From assembly GCF_013409255.1 (NCBI RefSeq), contig NZ_JACCAS010000001.1, positions 2,294,001 through 2,358,000 on the forward strand: DNA of 64,000 bases, read 5' to 3'. Origin of the DNA: Paraburkholderia bryophila (GTDB lineage: Bacteria > Pseudomonadota > Gammaproteobacteria > Burkholderiales > Burkholderiaceae). The notes beneath the pieces were generated by a model. That model ran no database searches. It was not told the DNA's origin and worked only from the letters and a program-made list of their open reading frames with translations. This document shows positions 36,158 to 45,172 of the stretch, piece by piece; position 1 is the first letter of the stretch, and each line of letters begins with the position of its first letter. The translations under genes were made by a program, and so were the position numbers.

Positions 36158-37957
36158 TTATACCTTCGGTTCCGGCGTACGCACACGAATGTGCAACTCG
36201 CGCAACTGGCGCTCGTCCACTTCGCTCGGCGCCTGCGTGAGCAGACACTGCGCACGTTGCGTCTTCGGGAACGCGATCACGTCGCGGATCGAATCGGCGC
36301 CGGCCATCATCGTGACGATGCGGTCCAGACCGAACGCGATACCGCCGTGCGGCGGCGCGCCGTATTGCAGCGCGTCGAGCAGGAAGCCGAACTTGGCTTG
36401 CGCTTCTTCCGCGTTGATCTTCAGCGCGCGGAACACCTTGCTCTGCACTTCTTCACGGTGGATACGCACCGAACCGCCGCCGATTTCCCAGCCGTTCAGC
36501 ACCATGTCGTAGGCCTTCGCGAGGCAGCGCGCCGGATCCGTTTCCAGATACTCGAGGTGCTCGTCCTTCGGGCTCGTGAACGGGTGATGCGCGGCGACGT
36601 AACGGTTGTCTTCCTCGTCGTACTCGAACATCGGGAAGTCGATCACCCACAGCGGCTTCCAGCCGGACTCGACCAGACCGTTGGCCTTGCCGAATTCCGA
36701 ATGGCCGATCTTCAGACGCAGCGCGCCCAGGCTGTCGTTCACCACCTTCGCGCGATCTGCCGCGAAGAAAATGATGTCGCCGTCTTGCGCGCCGGTGCGC
36801 TCGATGATCGCCTTGACCGCTTCGTCGTGCAGGTTCTTGACGATCGGGCTTTGCAGACCGTCACGGCCCTTCGCGACTTCGTTGACCTTGATCCAGGCCA
36901 GACCCTTCGCGCCGTAGATGCGCACGAATTCCGTGTAGCTGTCGATATCGCCACGCGAGAGCTCGCCGCCCTTCGGCACGCGAATCGCGGCAACGCGGCC
37001 GTCTTTCGTGTTAGCCGGCGTGCTGAACACCTTGAAATCGACGTCTTTCATGGCGTCGGTCAGGTCCGTGAATTCGAGCTTCACGCGCAGGTCGGGCTTG
37101 TCCGAACCGAAACGGCGCATGGCTTCCGAATACAGCATGACCGGGAATTTTTCGTCCAGCGAGACGCCGATCGTTTCCTGGAAGATGTGACGGATCATCG
37201 CTTCGAACAGATCACGAATTTCCTGTTCCGTCAGGAACGAGGTTTCACAGTCGATCTGCGTGAATTCCGGCTGACGGTCGGCGCGCAGGTCTTCGTCGCG
37301 GAAGCACTTGACGATCTGGTAGTAGCGATCGAAGTTCGCCACCATCAGCAGTTGCTTGAACAACTGCGGCGATTGCGGCAGCGCGAAGAACTGACCCGGG
37401 TTCGTACGCGACGGCACGAGGTAGTCGCGCGCGCCTTCCGGCGTGCTCTTGGTGAGCATCGGCGTTTCGATGTCGATGAAACCCTGGCCGTCGAGGTACT
37501 TACGCGCTTCGATCGCGACGCGGTAGCGCAGACGCAGGTTGTGCTGCATCTGCGGACGGCGCAGATCGAGCACGCGATGCGTGAGGCGCGTGGTTTCCGA
37601 CAGGTTGTCGTCGTCGAGCTGGAACGGCGGCGTGATCGACGCGTTCAGCACGATCAGCTCGTGGCACAACACTTCGATCTTGCCGCTCTTCAGCGTGGCG
37701 TTCGTGGTGCCTTCCGGACGGTTACGCACCACGCCCTTGATTTGCACGCAGAACTCGTTGCGCACGCCTTCGGCGGTCTTGAACATCTCCGCGCGGTCCG
37801 GGTCGCAGACAACCTGAACGAGGCCTTCGCGATCGCGCAGGTCGATGAAGATGACGCCGCCATGGTCGCGGCGGCGGCTTACCCAGCCGCACAGCGAGAC
37901 GGATTGGCCCAGCAGTTCTTCGGTCACCAGACCGCAGTATTCAGATCTCATCGACAT
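36158..37957 (-). CDS. aspS: Aspartate--tRNA ligase
   Basis: 599 residues, the bacterial-type length with the GAD insertion. The N-terminal OB fold shows [26 protein letters not shown]. Class II motif 2 is around [18 protein letters not shown] and motif 3 is [21 protein letters not shown]. Whether it also charges tRNA-Asn cannot be judged from this window. DUF502 and fmdB genes lie upstream on the same strand, 63 bp and farther away, and probably share its transcript. Confidence 0.97.
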   Translation of the reverse strand: MSMRSEYCGLVTEELLGQSVSLCGWVSRRRDHGGVIFIDLRDREGLVQVVCDPDRAEMFKTAEGVRNEFCVQIKGVVRNRPEGTTNATLKSGKIEVLCHELIVLNASITPPFQLDDDNLSETTRLTHRVLDLRRPQMQHNLRLRYRVAIEARKYLDGQGFIDIETPMLTKSTPEGARDYLVPSRTNPGQFFALPQSPQLFKQLLMVANFDRYYQIVKCFRDEDLRADRQPEFTQIDCETSFLTEQEIRDLFEAMIRHIFQETIGVSLDEKFPVMLYSEAMRRFGSDKPDLRVKLEFTDLTDAMKDVDFKVFSTPANTKDGRVAAIRVPKGGELSRGDIDSYTEFVRIYGAKGLAWIKVNEVAKGRDGLQSPIVKNLHDEAVKAIIERTGAQDGDIIFFAADRAKVVNDSLGALRLKIGHSEFGKANGLVESGWKPLWVIDFPMFEYDEEDNRYVAAHHPFTSPKDEHLEYLETDPARCLAKAYDMVLNGWEIGGGSVRIHREEVQSKVFRALKINAEEAQAKFGFLLDALQYGAPPHGGIAFGLDRIVTMMAGADSIRDVIAFPKTQRAQCLLTQAPSEVDERQLRELHIRVRTPEPKV

Positions 37958-38020
37958 GATGTTTGTCTTTCGTTATGCATTGGTTGAGCGGCGCGCGGCG
38001 ATGAACGCCACGCACCGGCA

Positions 38021-38674
38021 TTACAGCGGAGGCTCGACTGTCGTGCGGCGCACCGGCGCCGGCGGCGCGGACGGCGCCACGACGCCCATCGAGACGATGT
38101 ACTTGAGCGCTGCGTCGACCGTCATGTCGAGCTCGATCACTTCGCTCTTGGGCACCATCAGGAAGAAGCCGGACGTGGGGTTCGGCGTAGTCGGCACATA
38201 CACGCTGACGTGATCTTCTTTCAGGTGGTTGACCACGTCGCCGCCCGGAATTCCGGTCAGAAACGCAATCGTATAGGAGCCGCGGCGCGGATACTCGATC
38301 AGCAGCGCCTTGCGAAACGCATTGCCGCTGCTCGACAGCAAGGTATCCGACACCTGTTTGACGCTGGTGTAAATCGGGCCGACCACCGGAATGTGCGCGA
38401 CCACGACTTCCCACCACTTCACGAGCTTCTGCCCGATGAAGTTCTGCGTCAACAGCCCGACGACAAAGATAAAAGCGAGCGTGAGCACCGCGCCGAGCCC
38501 CGGCAGACGAAAGCCGAGCGCGCGCTCCGGCTGCCAGGAACTGGGCAGCAGCAACAGCGTCTGGTCCATCGTGCCGATGATCAGGCCGAGCACCCACAGT
38601 GTGATAGCCAGAGGCACCAGCACCAGCAGGCCAGTCAGGAACACCGATTTGAGCGTCGTTTTTTTCGTCGTCAT
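38021..38674 (-). CDS. DUF502 membrane protein
   Basis: 217 residues with two hydrophobic segments (about 9-35, FLTGLLVLVPLAITLWVLGLI, and 58-78, GLGAVLTLAFIFVVGLL), followed by a soluble domain with IPVVGPIYTSVKQVSDTLL, VLIEYPRRGSYTIAFLTG-like sequence and VYVPTTPNPTSGFFLMVP. These are standard DUF502 marks; no biochemical function is established. It is placed between fmdB and aspS. Confidence 0.92.
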   Translation of the reverse strand: MTTKKTTLKSVFLTGLLVLVPLAITLWVLGLIIGTMDQTLLLLPSSWQPERALGFRLPGLGAVLTLAFIFVVGLLTQNFIGQKLVKWWEVVVAHIPVVGPIYTSVKQVSDTLLSSSGNAFRKALLIEYPRRGSYTIAFLTGIPGGDVVNHLKEDHVSVYVPTTPNPTSGFFLMVPKSEVIELDMTVDAALKYIVSMGVVAPSAPPAPVRRTTVEPPL

Positions 38675-38748
38675 GTGTACCGCCAGAAAGCCGCGCGGGT
38701 CAGGACCGGCGCGCGGCGTGTGCGCCGCCCGTGAGGGCGGCAGTCCGA

Positions 38749-39153
38749 CTAGGCGCTGCCGGAACCGCTCGAACTCGGCGCCGCTGCCGGTGCGGCAGCA
38801 GGCGCGGCCGGCGTTGCGGCTGCATTCGACGACCCGGCGGCGGCTGCGCCAGCGGCTGGGGCCGTGTCGGATTTCGCGGTGCCGTTTTCGGCAGCTGCGC
38901 CATTCTCGGCGCTGCCGCCATTGGCTGCGCCATTCGCGTCGGGCTTGGCCGGCGCCTTCGCGCCGCTATTGCCATTGCGGAAATCGGTGACGTACCAGCC
39001 GGAACCCTTCAACTGGAAACCCGCTGCAGTCACCTGCTTGCGAAACGTGTCTTTCCCGCATTCGGGACACTGCGACAACTGGGGATCGCTCATCTTCTGA
39101 AGCACGTCCTTCCCGAAGCCGCATGACTCGCAACGATACGCGTAGATCGGCAT
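38749..39153 (-). CDS. FmdB-family zinc-ribbon protein
   Basis: 134 residues. The first 60 form the FmdB zinc ribbon with two CxxC pairs (CESCG and CPECG) starting from MPIYAYRCESCG. The rest is a low-complexity Ala/Pro/Gly tail that is probably disordered. The family may regulate gene expression, but its role is not established. A near-perfect TATAAT box lies about 45 bp upstream, so it likely opens the fmdB-DUF502-aspS transcript. Confidence 0.9.
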   Translation of the reverse strand: MPIYAYRCESCGFGKDVLQKMSDPQLSQCPECGKDTFRKQVTAAGFQLKGSGWYVTDFRNGNSGAKAPAKPDANGAANGGSAENGAAAENGTAKSDTAPAAGAAAAGSSNAAATPAAPAAAPAAAPSSSGSGSA

Positions 39154-39198
39154 GATCTTTTCCCTACTGAAATCTAGTAAACGCTTGCAAAGCCTTGA

Positions 39199-39204
39199 AT
39201 TATA
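39199..39204 (-). promoter_or_regulatory. -10 element of the fmdB-DUF502-aspS transcript
   Basis: A perfect TATAAT on the minus strand, 46 bp before the fmdB ATG. No good -35 hexamer is visible at 16-18 bp, so the call rests on the -10 and its placement. A CCCCG-GTTTT-CGGGG hairpin lies just upstream (39224-39238). Confidence 0.45.
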
Positions 39205-39333
39205 GCCGCAAACGATGTCCCTCCCCCGGTTTTCGGGGACGGGGCCCGACGCAGCCGCCGGACGCGTAAATGGGGGCGGCGGGGGTCAAATCAAGGGCGG
39301 CCAATGGTCCGCGCCGAACGCGGACGCGCGGAC

Positions 39334-39957
39334 TTAGCCGCGACGACGCCAGGTTAGCCAGCGCTCACGTCCAGCGAACACCGGAATCGAGTCGTTCACG
39401 GCTTCGTCTTCGATCAGCTCGAAGTACGGCTTGAGCAGCGCGTCGAGCTCGGCGCGTTCGATGCCGAACGGCGGCCCTTTCGGCGTCGCGCCGATGAAAT
39501 AGAAACCGGCAAGCTGCGCGCCGTTGGGCAAGAGTTCGGCCATGCGTCGTGCGTAGTCGGCGCGGAGCGCAATCGGCAATGCACAGAGAAAAGCCCGCTC
39601 ATAAATCCACTCGGGCGCGAAGGGTGGCTCGTAGGTGAAGAAGTCCGCCTGCTCCACCAGATGCGCGTGCTGCGCGCCCAATTGTGCATGCGCCGCCGCA
39701 ACTGCGGCCGGCGAGAAATCAATCGCTCGAACCGGGTTGCCGTGCTCGGCCAGCCAGAGCGCCTCGTACGCGCTGCCACAGCCCGGAATCAGCACCGCCG
39801 CGCCTGAGTGGCGAGCGGCGAAAGCCTGAAACGCCGACGGCACGCCCGCCTGATCCCAAGGCATGAAGCCGCGCTCGAAGCGCTCGTCCCAGAACCGCGG
39901 CGAATTGGGGTCGCGACTTGTGAAGTCAGGCACGGCAGGTTGGGTCGGGTCGCTCAT
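39334..39957 (-). CDS. SAM-dependent methyltransferase, thiopurine S-methyltransferase-like
   Basis: 207 residues. FWDERFERGFMPWDQAGVPSAF at the N-terminus and the SAM-binding VLIPGCGSAYEALWLAEHG are typical of the TPMT family; AIDFSPAAVAAAH supplies the acidic ribose-binding loop. The family methylates sulfur, selenium or tellurium compounds and thiopurines; the natural substrate here is unknown. It starts 26 bp after the ubiB stop, so it is probably the last gene of the ubiquinone run. Confidence 0.88.
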   Translation of the reverse strand: MSDPTQPAVPDFTSRDPNSPRFWDERFERGFMPWDQAGVPSAFQAFAARHSGAAVLIPGCGSAYEALWLAEHGNPVRAIDFSPAAVAAAHAQLGAQHAHLVEQADFFTYEPPFAPEWIYERAFLCALPIALRADYARRMAELLPNGAQLAGFYFIGATPKGPPFGIERAELDALLKPYFELIEDEAVNDSIPVFAGRERWLTWRRRG

Positions 39958-39983
39958 TGCATGCCTCGTGGATCAGGTCTGAA

Positions 39984-41561
39984 TCAACCGCCGTACGCGA
40001 GCGCCAGAAACGCCCGCGCTAGCACCGCGCCCACGCCGACCGCCACGCCGAACAACAGCAGGCCTTGCAGCAAACGGTTGGTGCGCTTCTGTTCGAGCAG
40101 GATCTGGCGAATCATGTCGTCGTTCGCGCCGTGCTTGTTGTCGTGCCGCTCGGCCAGCACGTGATGAATCAGGCGCGGTAACTGCGGCAGCGTCTTACTC
40201 CACTGCGGCGCCTCGATCTTCAACCGTTCGTACCAGCCGCGCAGGCCGATCTGTTCGTTCATCCAGCGTTCGAGATACGGCTTCGCGGTCTTCCACAGAT
40301 CCAGTTCAGGATCGAGCGAGCGGCCGAGCCCTTCCACGTTGAGCATGGTCTTTTGCAGCAGAACCAGTTGCGGCTGAATCTCGACGTTGAAGCGGCGCGA
40401 CGTGGAAAACAAACGCATCAGCACCTGACCGAGCGAAATATCTTTTAGCGCGCGGTCGAAATACGGCTCGCAGACCGCACGGATCGCGCTTTCGAGTTCC
40501 TCGACGCGCGTGGTGGGCGGCACCCAGCCCGACTCCAGATGCAGCGTGGCGACGCGATGGTAGTCGCGCTTGAAGAACGCGAGGAAGTTCTGCGCCAGAT
40601 AGTTTTTATCGAAGTCCGACAGCGCGCCGATGATGCCGAAGTCGAGCGCGATATAACGGCCGAAGTGCGCCGGATCGAGGCTCACCTGAATGTTGCCCGG
40701 GTGCATGTCGGCGTGAAAAAAGCCGTCGCGGAACACCTGGGTGAAGAAAATCTCGACGCCTTCGCGCGCCAGCTTCGGAATGTCCACGCCCGCCGCTCGC
40801 AGCGTCTCGACCTGGCTGATCGGCACGCCGACCATGCGCTCCATGACCAGCACCGTGGGCGTGCAGAACTCCCAATACATTTCCGGCACCAGCAGCAGAT
40901 CGAGCCCCGCGAAGTTGCGACGCAACTGGCTGCCGTTGGCCGCCTCGCGCATCAGATCGAGTTCGTCGTGCAGGTATTTGTCGAATTCGGCGACCACCTC
41001 GCGCGGCTTAAGGCGCTTGCCGTCGGCCCACAGGCGTTCGGCCCAGACGGCGATGTCGCGCAGCAGCGCGAGGTCGGAGTCGATCACCGGCAGCATGTTC
41101 GGCCGCAGCACCTTCACCGCGACGGACTTGCCAGCATGCTGCCCGGCCTTCACCTTCGCGAAGTGCACCTGTGCGATCGACGCACTCGCCACCGGCGTCC
41201 GTTCGAAATCGTCGAACAGCACGTCGACCGGCGCGCCGAGTGCGCTCTCGACCAAACCGATCGCCACCGCCGAATCGAACGGTGGCACCTGATCCTGCAG
41301 CTTCGCTAATTCATTGGCGATATCGACCGGCAACAAGTCGCGGCGTGTCGACAACACCTGGCCGAACTTCACGAAGATCGGCCCGAGGCTCTCCAGCGCA
41401 AGCCGCAAGCGCACGCCCGGCGGCGCTTCGAACTTGCGGCCGATCATGGCGATACGCAGCAGCAACCGCACGCGCCGGTCGTTGATGCGGCCGAGCATCA
41501 TCTCATCGAGACCGAAGCGGATAACCGTGAAAAAAATCTTGAGAAAACGCAGAAAACGCAT
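39984..41561 (-). CDS. ubiB: Ubiquinone biosynthesis ATPase/kinase-like protein UbiB
   Basis: 525 residues, the usual length. The KxGQ motif lies in [17 protein letters not shown], and the Ala-rich nucleotide loop is in [15 protein letters not shown]. The invariant Lys is in VAVKVLRP, and the catalytic/metal region is [12 protein letters not shown] followed by LDFGIIG. Two hydrophobic segments at the C-terminus (about 490-520) anchor it in the membrane. UbiB is an atypical kinase-fold ATPase needed for coenzyme Q assembly. It follows ubiJ by 15 bp, the same order as in E. coli ubiE-ubiJ-ubiB. Confidence 0.96.
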   Translation of the reverse strand: MRFLRFLKIFFTVIRFGLDEMMLGRINDRRVRLLLRIAMIGRKFEAPPGVRLRLALESLGPIFVKFGQVLSTRRDLLPVDIANELAKLQDQVPPFDSAVAIGLVESALGAPVDVLFDDFERTPVASASIAQVHFAKVKAGQHAGKSVAVKVLRPNMLPVIDSDLALLRDIAVWAERLWADGKRLKPREVVAEFDKYLHDELDLMREAANGSQLRRNFAGLDLLLVPEMYWEFCTPTVLVMERMVGVPISQVETLRAAGVDIPKLAREGVEIFFTQVFRDGFFHADMHPGNIQVSLDPAHFGRYIALDFGIIGALSDFDKNYLAQNFLAFFKRDYHRVATLHLESGWVPPTTRVEELESAIRAVCEPYFDRALKDISLGQVLMRLFSTSRRFNVEIQPQLVLLQKTMLNVEGLGRSLDPELDLWKTAKPYLERWMNEQIGLRGWYERLKIEAPQWSKTLPQLPRLIHHVLAERHDNKHGANDDMIRQILLEQKRTNRLLQGLLLFGVAVGVGAVLARAFLALAYGG

Positions 41562-41576
41562 AGTTGTGCCCGTTGA

Positions 41577-42221
41577 CTAGCGCGTGCCGCGCGACATGGC
41601 GGCGCCGCCCGGCGCATCGGCGCCGCGGGCTTCGACCTTCTGTTCAAGACGCTCGACGCGTTTTTCGACCCGCGCCAACGCGTCGCGCGCGCGCGCCAGC
41701 TCGACGTTGAAATCGTCGAGCGCAGCGCGGCGCACCAGTTGTGGATTTTCGTCGAGCAGATATTCGGCAGCGGTGTCGAGCAGGTTGCGCCCGGTGCGCT
41801 GCACGTGTTCACCGACCGTGCGCACGACCGAGGCCACCCGCCAGGCCGGCCCGTCGCCGATGAATTTCGCCAGATCCTCTTCCGGTTCCCAGCGCAGATG
41901 CTCGGCGAGTTTGGCGATCACCGTGGCGAACTCAGCGTCGCCTTCGATCTTCACGTGCTTCATCACGGCGGCCTGGCCGCCTTGCACGAACGCCGGCAAC
42001 GCGTCGGACGGCACCGAGATCGTCACGTCGAACTGTTGCGCCTCGGTTTCGCCCACTGCGCCAAGATAGCCGTCGGGCTGCACCAGCAGCGTCAACACGA
42101 CCGGCGGGCACGCCAGCCTGGCGGTCTTGCCCGCGTAAGGGGCGAGGCGCTCACGAGCCCACGATTCGCGGGCGAGCAGATGATTGACAGCAGCAGCGAA
42201 GGGCTTGGCGGCGAGGGTCAT
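41577..42221 (-). CDS. ubiJ: Ubiquinone biosynthesis accessory factor UbiJ (SCP2 domain)
   Basis: 214 residues. An SCP2-like lipid-binding domain fills about 10-110 (SWARERLAPYAGKTARL, then VMKHVKIEGDAEFATVIAKLAEHLRWEPEEDLAKFIGD). The C-terminus is a helical, partly coiled-coil tail (ARARDALARVEKRVERLEQKVE). UbiJ and UbiK help the soluble Ubi complex handle lipid intermediates. Start is uncertain: ATG at 42221 or TTG at 42233, both without a Shine-Dalgarno. A complete terminator ends only 13 bp before the ATG, which is odd for an internal operon gene. Confidence 0.88.
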   Translation of the reverse strand: MTLAAKPFAAAVNHLLARESWARERLAPYAGKTARLACPPVVLTLLVQPDGYLGAVGETEAQQFDVTISVPSDALPAFVQGGQAAVMKHVKIEGDAEFATVIAKLAEHLRWEPEEDLAKFIGDGPAWRVASVVRTVGEHVQRTGRNLLDTAAEYLLDENPQLVRRAALDDFNVELARARDALARVEKRVERLEQKVEARGADAPGGAAMSRGTR

Positions 42222-42238
42222 TGAAAGTGGCAAGAAAA

Positions 42239-42269
42239 AACCCGCGCGGGCGAGGTGCCCGCGCGGGTT
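42239..42269 (-). terminator. Intrinsic terminator between Tim44-domain gene and ubiJ
   Basis: A perfect 13-bp inverted repeat (AACCCGCGCGGGC / GCCCGCGCGGGTT) with a 5-nt loop is followed on the minus strand by six Ts. It is a textbook terminator for the upstream gene, yet its T-run ends 13 bp before the ubiJ ATG. Confidence 0.88.
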
Positions 42270-42374
42270 CCTATTGTAACGTCCGTTCGCTTCGCGGCCT
42301 GCTATGCCGAACGGCCAACGCTTTGTGCAAAGTCAGGGCAAACCGCGTTGCCCCGACGCTGTCGCGCGATGGTG

Positions 42375-43370
42375 TCAGTGCTGCGCGACCTGCTGGATAC
42401 CGGCCAGCAGCCAGCCTTCGCCCGCACGGTTCGCCTTCGACAGATTCCACACTTCGACGAACGGCTCCGCGGCCGCGCCTGGCGCTTCGCGGATCAGGCC
42501 GGAGAAGCGCACGCTCGCGAAGTACTCGTTCGCGCGCTCTTCGACGCCCAGCATCTCGGCGTTCAACTGGACGATGTCCGTCTGGTTAGCCTCCGAACCG
42601 CGCGAGGACAGATCCACCTTCACTTCGGCGAACATTTCCGGCGTGGTGAATTCGCGGATGTCTTCCGTATTGCCGACGTCCCATGCGGCTTGGAGTCGCA
42701 CGAAGTACACCTTGGCGTTACGCAGGAACGCGTCCGAATCGAAACCAGCCGGTACAGCCGGCGCCGGGTTGATGGTCGGCGTATTCAGCGGGTTGCCTTG
42801 CGGCTCGAGATACGAACCGGTGGGCGGCGCGCTGTAGCGCGGTTCCTGCGGCGCGTAGCCGGTGTTGCCGGCATTCAGCGACGGCGAAGCGCCGGCGTAC
42901 GCCGGTTGCGCCGTGTCGCGCTTGCGGTTCATGAAGCGACGCACCAGCCAGATGCCGATCATGGCCAGCACCGCGATCACGATCATATTGGCCATAGCGC
43001 CGGCAAACGCGCCGCCCAGACCAAAGTGCGACAGCAGCGCGGCGATACCCAGACCGGCCGCCAGGCCGGCGATCGGTCCAAGCCAGCGCGAGCGGTTAGG
43101 CGCGGCGGCGGCGGCCGGCGAAGGCGCCGGAGCCGGCTGCGCACGCTGCTGCATGGCCTGATTGCTTTGGGAAGGCGACGAGGGGGCGGATTGCTGCTGA
43201 ACCGTGTTCGACTGACGGCCAATACTACGGCCACCGCCCATGCGGCGAGCTTCCGCATCGAGCGAAGCGAGGGAGCCGGCCACGATCAGACCGACCATCG
43301 CGATCAGTCCGATTCTTCTCACCAGCGACCGCTTAACCTTACGGGGAGATAACACACCTGAATCGGACAT
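42375..43370 (-). CDS. Tim44-like domain membrane protein
   Basis: 331 residues. After a short basic start come a signal-anchor (IGLIAMVGLIVAGSLASLDAEA) and a disordered Gln/Ser/Pro region. A second pair of hydrophobic segments lies at about 98-140 (LAAGLGIAALLSHFGLGGAFAGAMANMIVIAVLAMIGIWLV). A Tim44/MRP-L45 fold domain fills about 200-330 (FLRNAKVYFVRLQAAWDVGNTEDIREFTTPEMF). Bacterial members are of unknown function. Start has AAGGAAAG 8 bp upstream. It is inserted between ubiE and ubiJ, which are adjacent in E. coli, and is followed by the terminator. Confidence 0.88.
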   Translation of the reverse strand: MSDSGVLSPRKVKRSLVRRIGLIAMVGLIVAGSLASLDAEARRMGGGRSIGRQSNTVQQQSAPSSPSQSNQAMQQRAQPAPAPSPAAAAAPNRSRWLGPIAGLAAGLGIAALLSHFGLGGAFAGAMANMIVIAVLAMIGIWLVRRFMNRKRDTAQPAYAGASPSLNAGNTGYAPQEPRYSAPPTGSYLEPQGNPLNTPTINPAPAVPAGFDSDAFLRNAKVYFVRLQAAWDVGNTEDIREFTTPEMFAEVKVDLSSRGSEANQTDIVQLNAEMLGVEERANEYFASVRFSGLIREAPGAAAEPFVEVWNLSKANRAGEGWLLAGIQQVAQH

Positions 43371-43408
43371 TTTGGTACTTTCCTTTAAAAATCGATGGGT
43401 TAGGAACC

Positions 43409-44140
43409 CTAGTATTTGGTCCCCACATGTAAAGCTACCACGCCAGCTGACAAATTGTAATATTTGACGCCGTCCAGGCCCGCTTGTTCCATCATTGTTT
43501 TTAAAGTTTCCTGGTCCGGATGCATCCGGATCGATTCCGCCAGGTATTGATAGCTCTCGGCGTCCTTCGCAAAGCGTTCGCCCAACCACGGCAACACCTT
43601 AAAAGAATAGACGTCGTAGACTTTTTTGAGCGGATCCCACACCTTCGAGAATTCCAGCACCAGCAGGCGCCCCGACGGCTTCAGCACGCGCCGCATTTCC
43701 GCCAGCGCGATATCCTTGTGCGTCATGTTGCGCAAGCCGAACGCCACCGTGACCACGTCGAAGTAGTTGTCCGGAAAGGGAATTTTCTCGGCGTCGCAAA
43801 GCAGCGCCGGGGTGATCACCCCCTTGTCCAGCAGACGATCGCGGCCCACGCGCAGCATCGATTCGTTGATGTCGGTGTGCCAGACCTCGCCGGTTTCGCC
43901 GGCCCGCTTCGCGAAGGCTTTCGACAGATCGCCCGTGCCGCCCGCGATGTCGAGCACCTTGTAACCCGGCCGCACGTTGGCCTGAGCGACGGTGAACAGC
44001 TTCCACGCCCGGTGCATCCCGCCCGACATCAGGTCGTTCATCAAGTCGTAGTTGGCGGCAACCGAGTGGAACACGCCCGCCACCTTCTGCGCTTTGTCCT
44101 GTTCGTCGACCGATTGAAAGCCGAAGTGGGTTTTGCTCAT
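43409..44140 (-). CDS. ubiE: Ubiquinone/menaquinone C-methyltransferase UbiE
   Basis: 243 residues. UbiE adds the C5 methyl group in ubiquinone synthesis, using SAM. Family marks are [44 protein letters not shown] in order, the SAM site [20 protein letters not shown], and [18 protein letters not shown] with ILEFSKV-like sequence after it. AAAGGA precedes the ATG; the frame is open further upstream but unlike the family. It sits between the DUF971 and Tim44-domain genes. Confidence 0.97.
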   Translation of the reverse strand: MSKTHFGFQSVDEQDKAQKVAGVFHSVAANYDLMNDLMSGGMHRAWKLFTVAQANVRPGYKVLDIAGGTGDLSKAFAKRAGETGEVWHTDINESMLRVGRDRLLDKGVITPALLCDAEKIPFPDNYFDVVTVAFGLRNMTHKDIALAEMRRVLKPSGRLLVLEFSKVWDPLKKVYDVYSFKVLPWLGERFAKDAESYQYLAESIRMHPDQETLKTMMEQAGLDGVKYYNLSAGVVALHVGTKY

Positions 44141-44207
44141 CGCGCTTGTCCTTTCGCGTATTCTGAAATGTTGCGCCGCATCAGTGCGGCGATCAGGGCG
44201 AATCGTA

Positions 44208-44621
44208 TCAGTGACAGTGCCCATGCGCAGCGCCGGATGGAATCATCGGCGTATCCCGGTCGACGCCGGCTGCCTCCAGTTTGGCGAGATAGGCGGCCCA
44301 GAGTTCATCCTGATGCACCGCCATGTCGTACAACTGGTCCCACGAATAGATACCGGTAGCGTGCCCGTCGGAGAAAGTCGGCTGCAGCGCATAGTTGCCG
44401 ACGCCTTCGATCATGGTGATCGTCACGTCGCGCTTGCCGGTCTGCAGGGTTTGCTGGCCGGGCCCGTGGCCCTGCACTTCCGCCGACGGCGAATACACGC
44501 GCAACAACTCGAACGGCAGCCGGTACGCTTCGCCGTTTGCGTACTGCAATTCGAGCACACGCGATTTGGAATGCACGACCACGCCGGTCGGCACAGGTGT
44601 ATCGGGGGTCAGTCCGCTCAT
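44208..44621 (-). CDS. DUF971 / gamma-butyrobetaine hydroxylase-like N-terminal domain protein
   Basis: 137 residues. The core [41 protein letters not shown] (in order) is typical of DUF971, a small fold also found at the N-terminus of gamma-butyrobetaine hydroxylase, with a possible role in iron-sulfur biology. The C-terminal region binds metal plausibly through a His cluster (HGHCH at the very end). It is 67 bp upstream of ubiE on the same strand, consistent with a housekeeping gene of the ubi run. Confidence 0.87.
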   Translation of the reverse strand: MSGLTPDTPVPTGVVVHSKSRVLELQYANGEAYRLPFELLRVYSPSAEVQGHGPGQQTLQTGKRDVTITMIEGVGNYALQPTFSDGHATGIYSWDQLYDMAVHQDELWAAYLAKLEAAGVDRDTPMIPSGAAHGHCH

Positions 44622-44709
44622 GATCGAGCCTCATAAGAAAACGCCGCGCCGTCCCAGCTTTGCGCCCTTGAAAGGCTCCTGGCGCGACGCGGCAAGTTGA
44701 GCGCAGCGC

Positions 44710-45138
44710 TCAACCCAATGCCTGTTCGATTTCCTGACGCACCGCTTCGCGCAGCAACGTAGCCTGCGCGCGGCGCGACGACAGCATCGCTTCGGACACC
44801 GTGCGCTGACGCGGCGCCCAGATGGGCAGAGGGAAATGCGCGTCGTTCGAAAAACGCGGAATCACGTGCCAGTGCACGTGCGGCACCTGGTTGCCGAGGC
44901 TCGCGAGATTCACCTTGACCGGCTGCATGACGCGCCGCGTCGCGCGTTCGACCGCGTACACGGCCTTCATCACGCGATCGCGGTCGCCGTCGGCGAGATC
45001 CGAGAATTCGACCACATGGTTGTTCCAGATCACCCGGCAGAAGCCCGGGTAATCATGTTCGTCGGCGAGGACGACACGCAGGGTGTCGTCCTGCCACAGC
45101 ACATCGCCACCGTCTTCGCGGCAAAAAACGCAGTCCAT
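44710..45138 (-). CDS. HIT-family nucleotide hydrolase/transferase-like protein
   Basis: 142 residues. The histidine triad HVHWH is at 87-91, in QVPHVHWHVIPRFS. An N-terminal CVFC pair could bind metal. HIT proteins hydrolyse nucleotide conjugates such as AMP-lysine or dinucleoside polyphosphates; the substrate is unknown. Start chosen at MDCVFCRED; earlier open codons are Cys-rich but unlike the family. It follows the large FAD/Fe-S gene by 34 bp. Confidence 0.9.
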   Translation of the reverse strand: MDCVFCREDGGDVLWQDDTLRVVLADEHDYPGFCRVIWNNHVVEFSDLADGDRDRVMKAVYAVERATRRVMQPVKVNLASLGNQVPHVHWHVIPRFSNDAHFPLPIWAPRQRTVSEAMLSSRRAQATLLREAVRQEIEQALG

Positions 45139-45172
45139 CGTCGTCCTCAGGCAAGAATCGTCAGTCGTGCCA

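Noticed and set aside
44696..44714. 9-bp inverted repeat over the stop of the HIT gene as terminator
   Set aside because: No T-run follows on the minus strand and the next gene is close; it is at most a minor mRNA structure.
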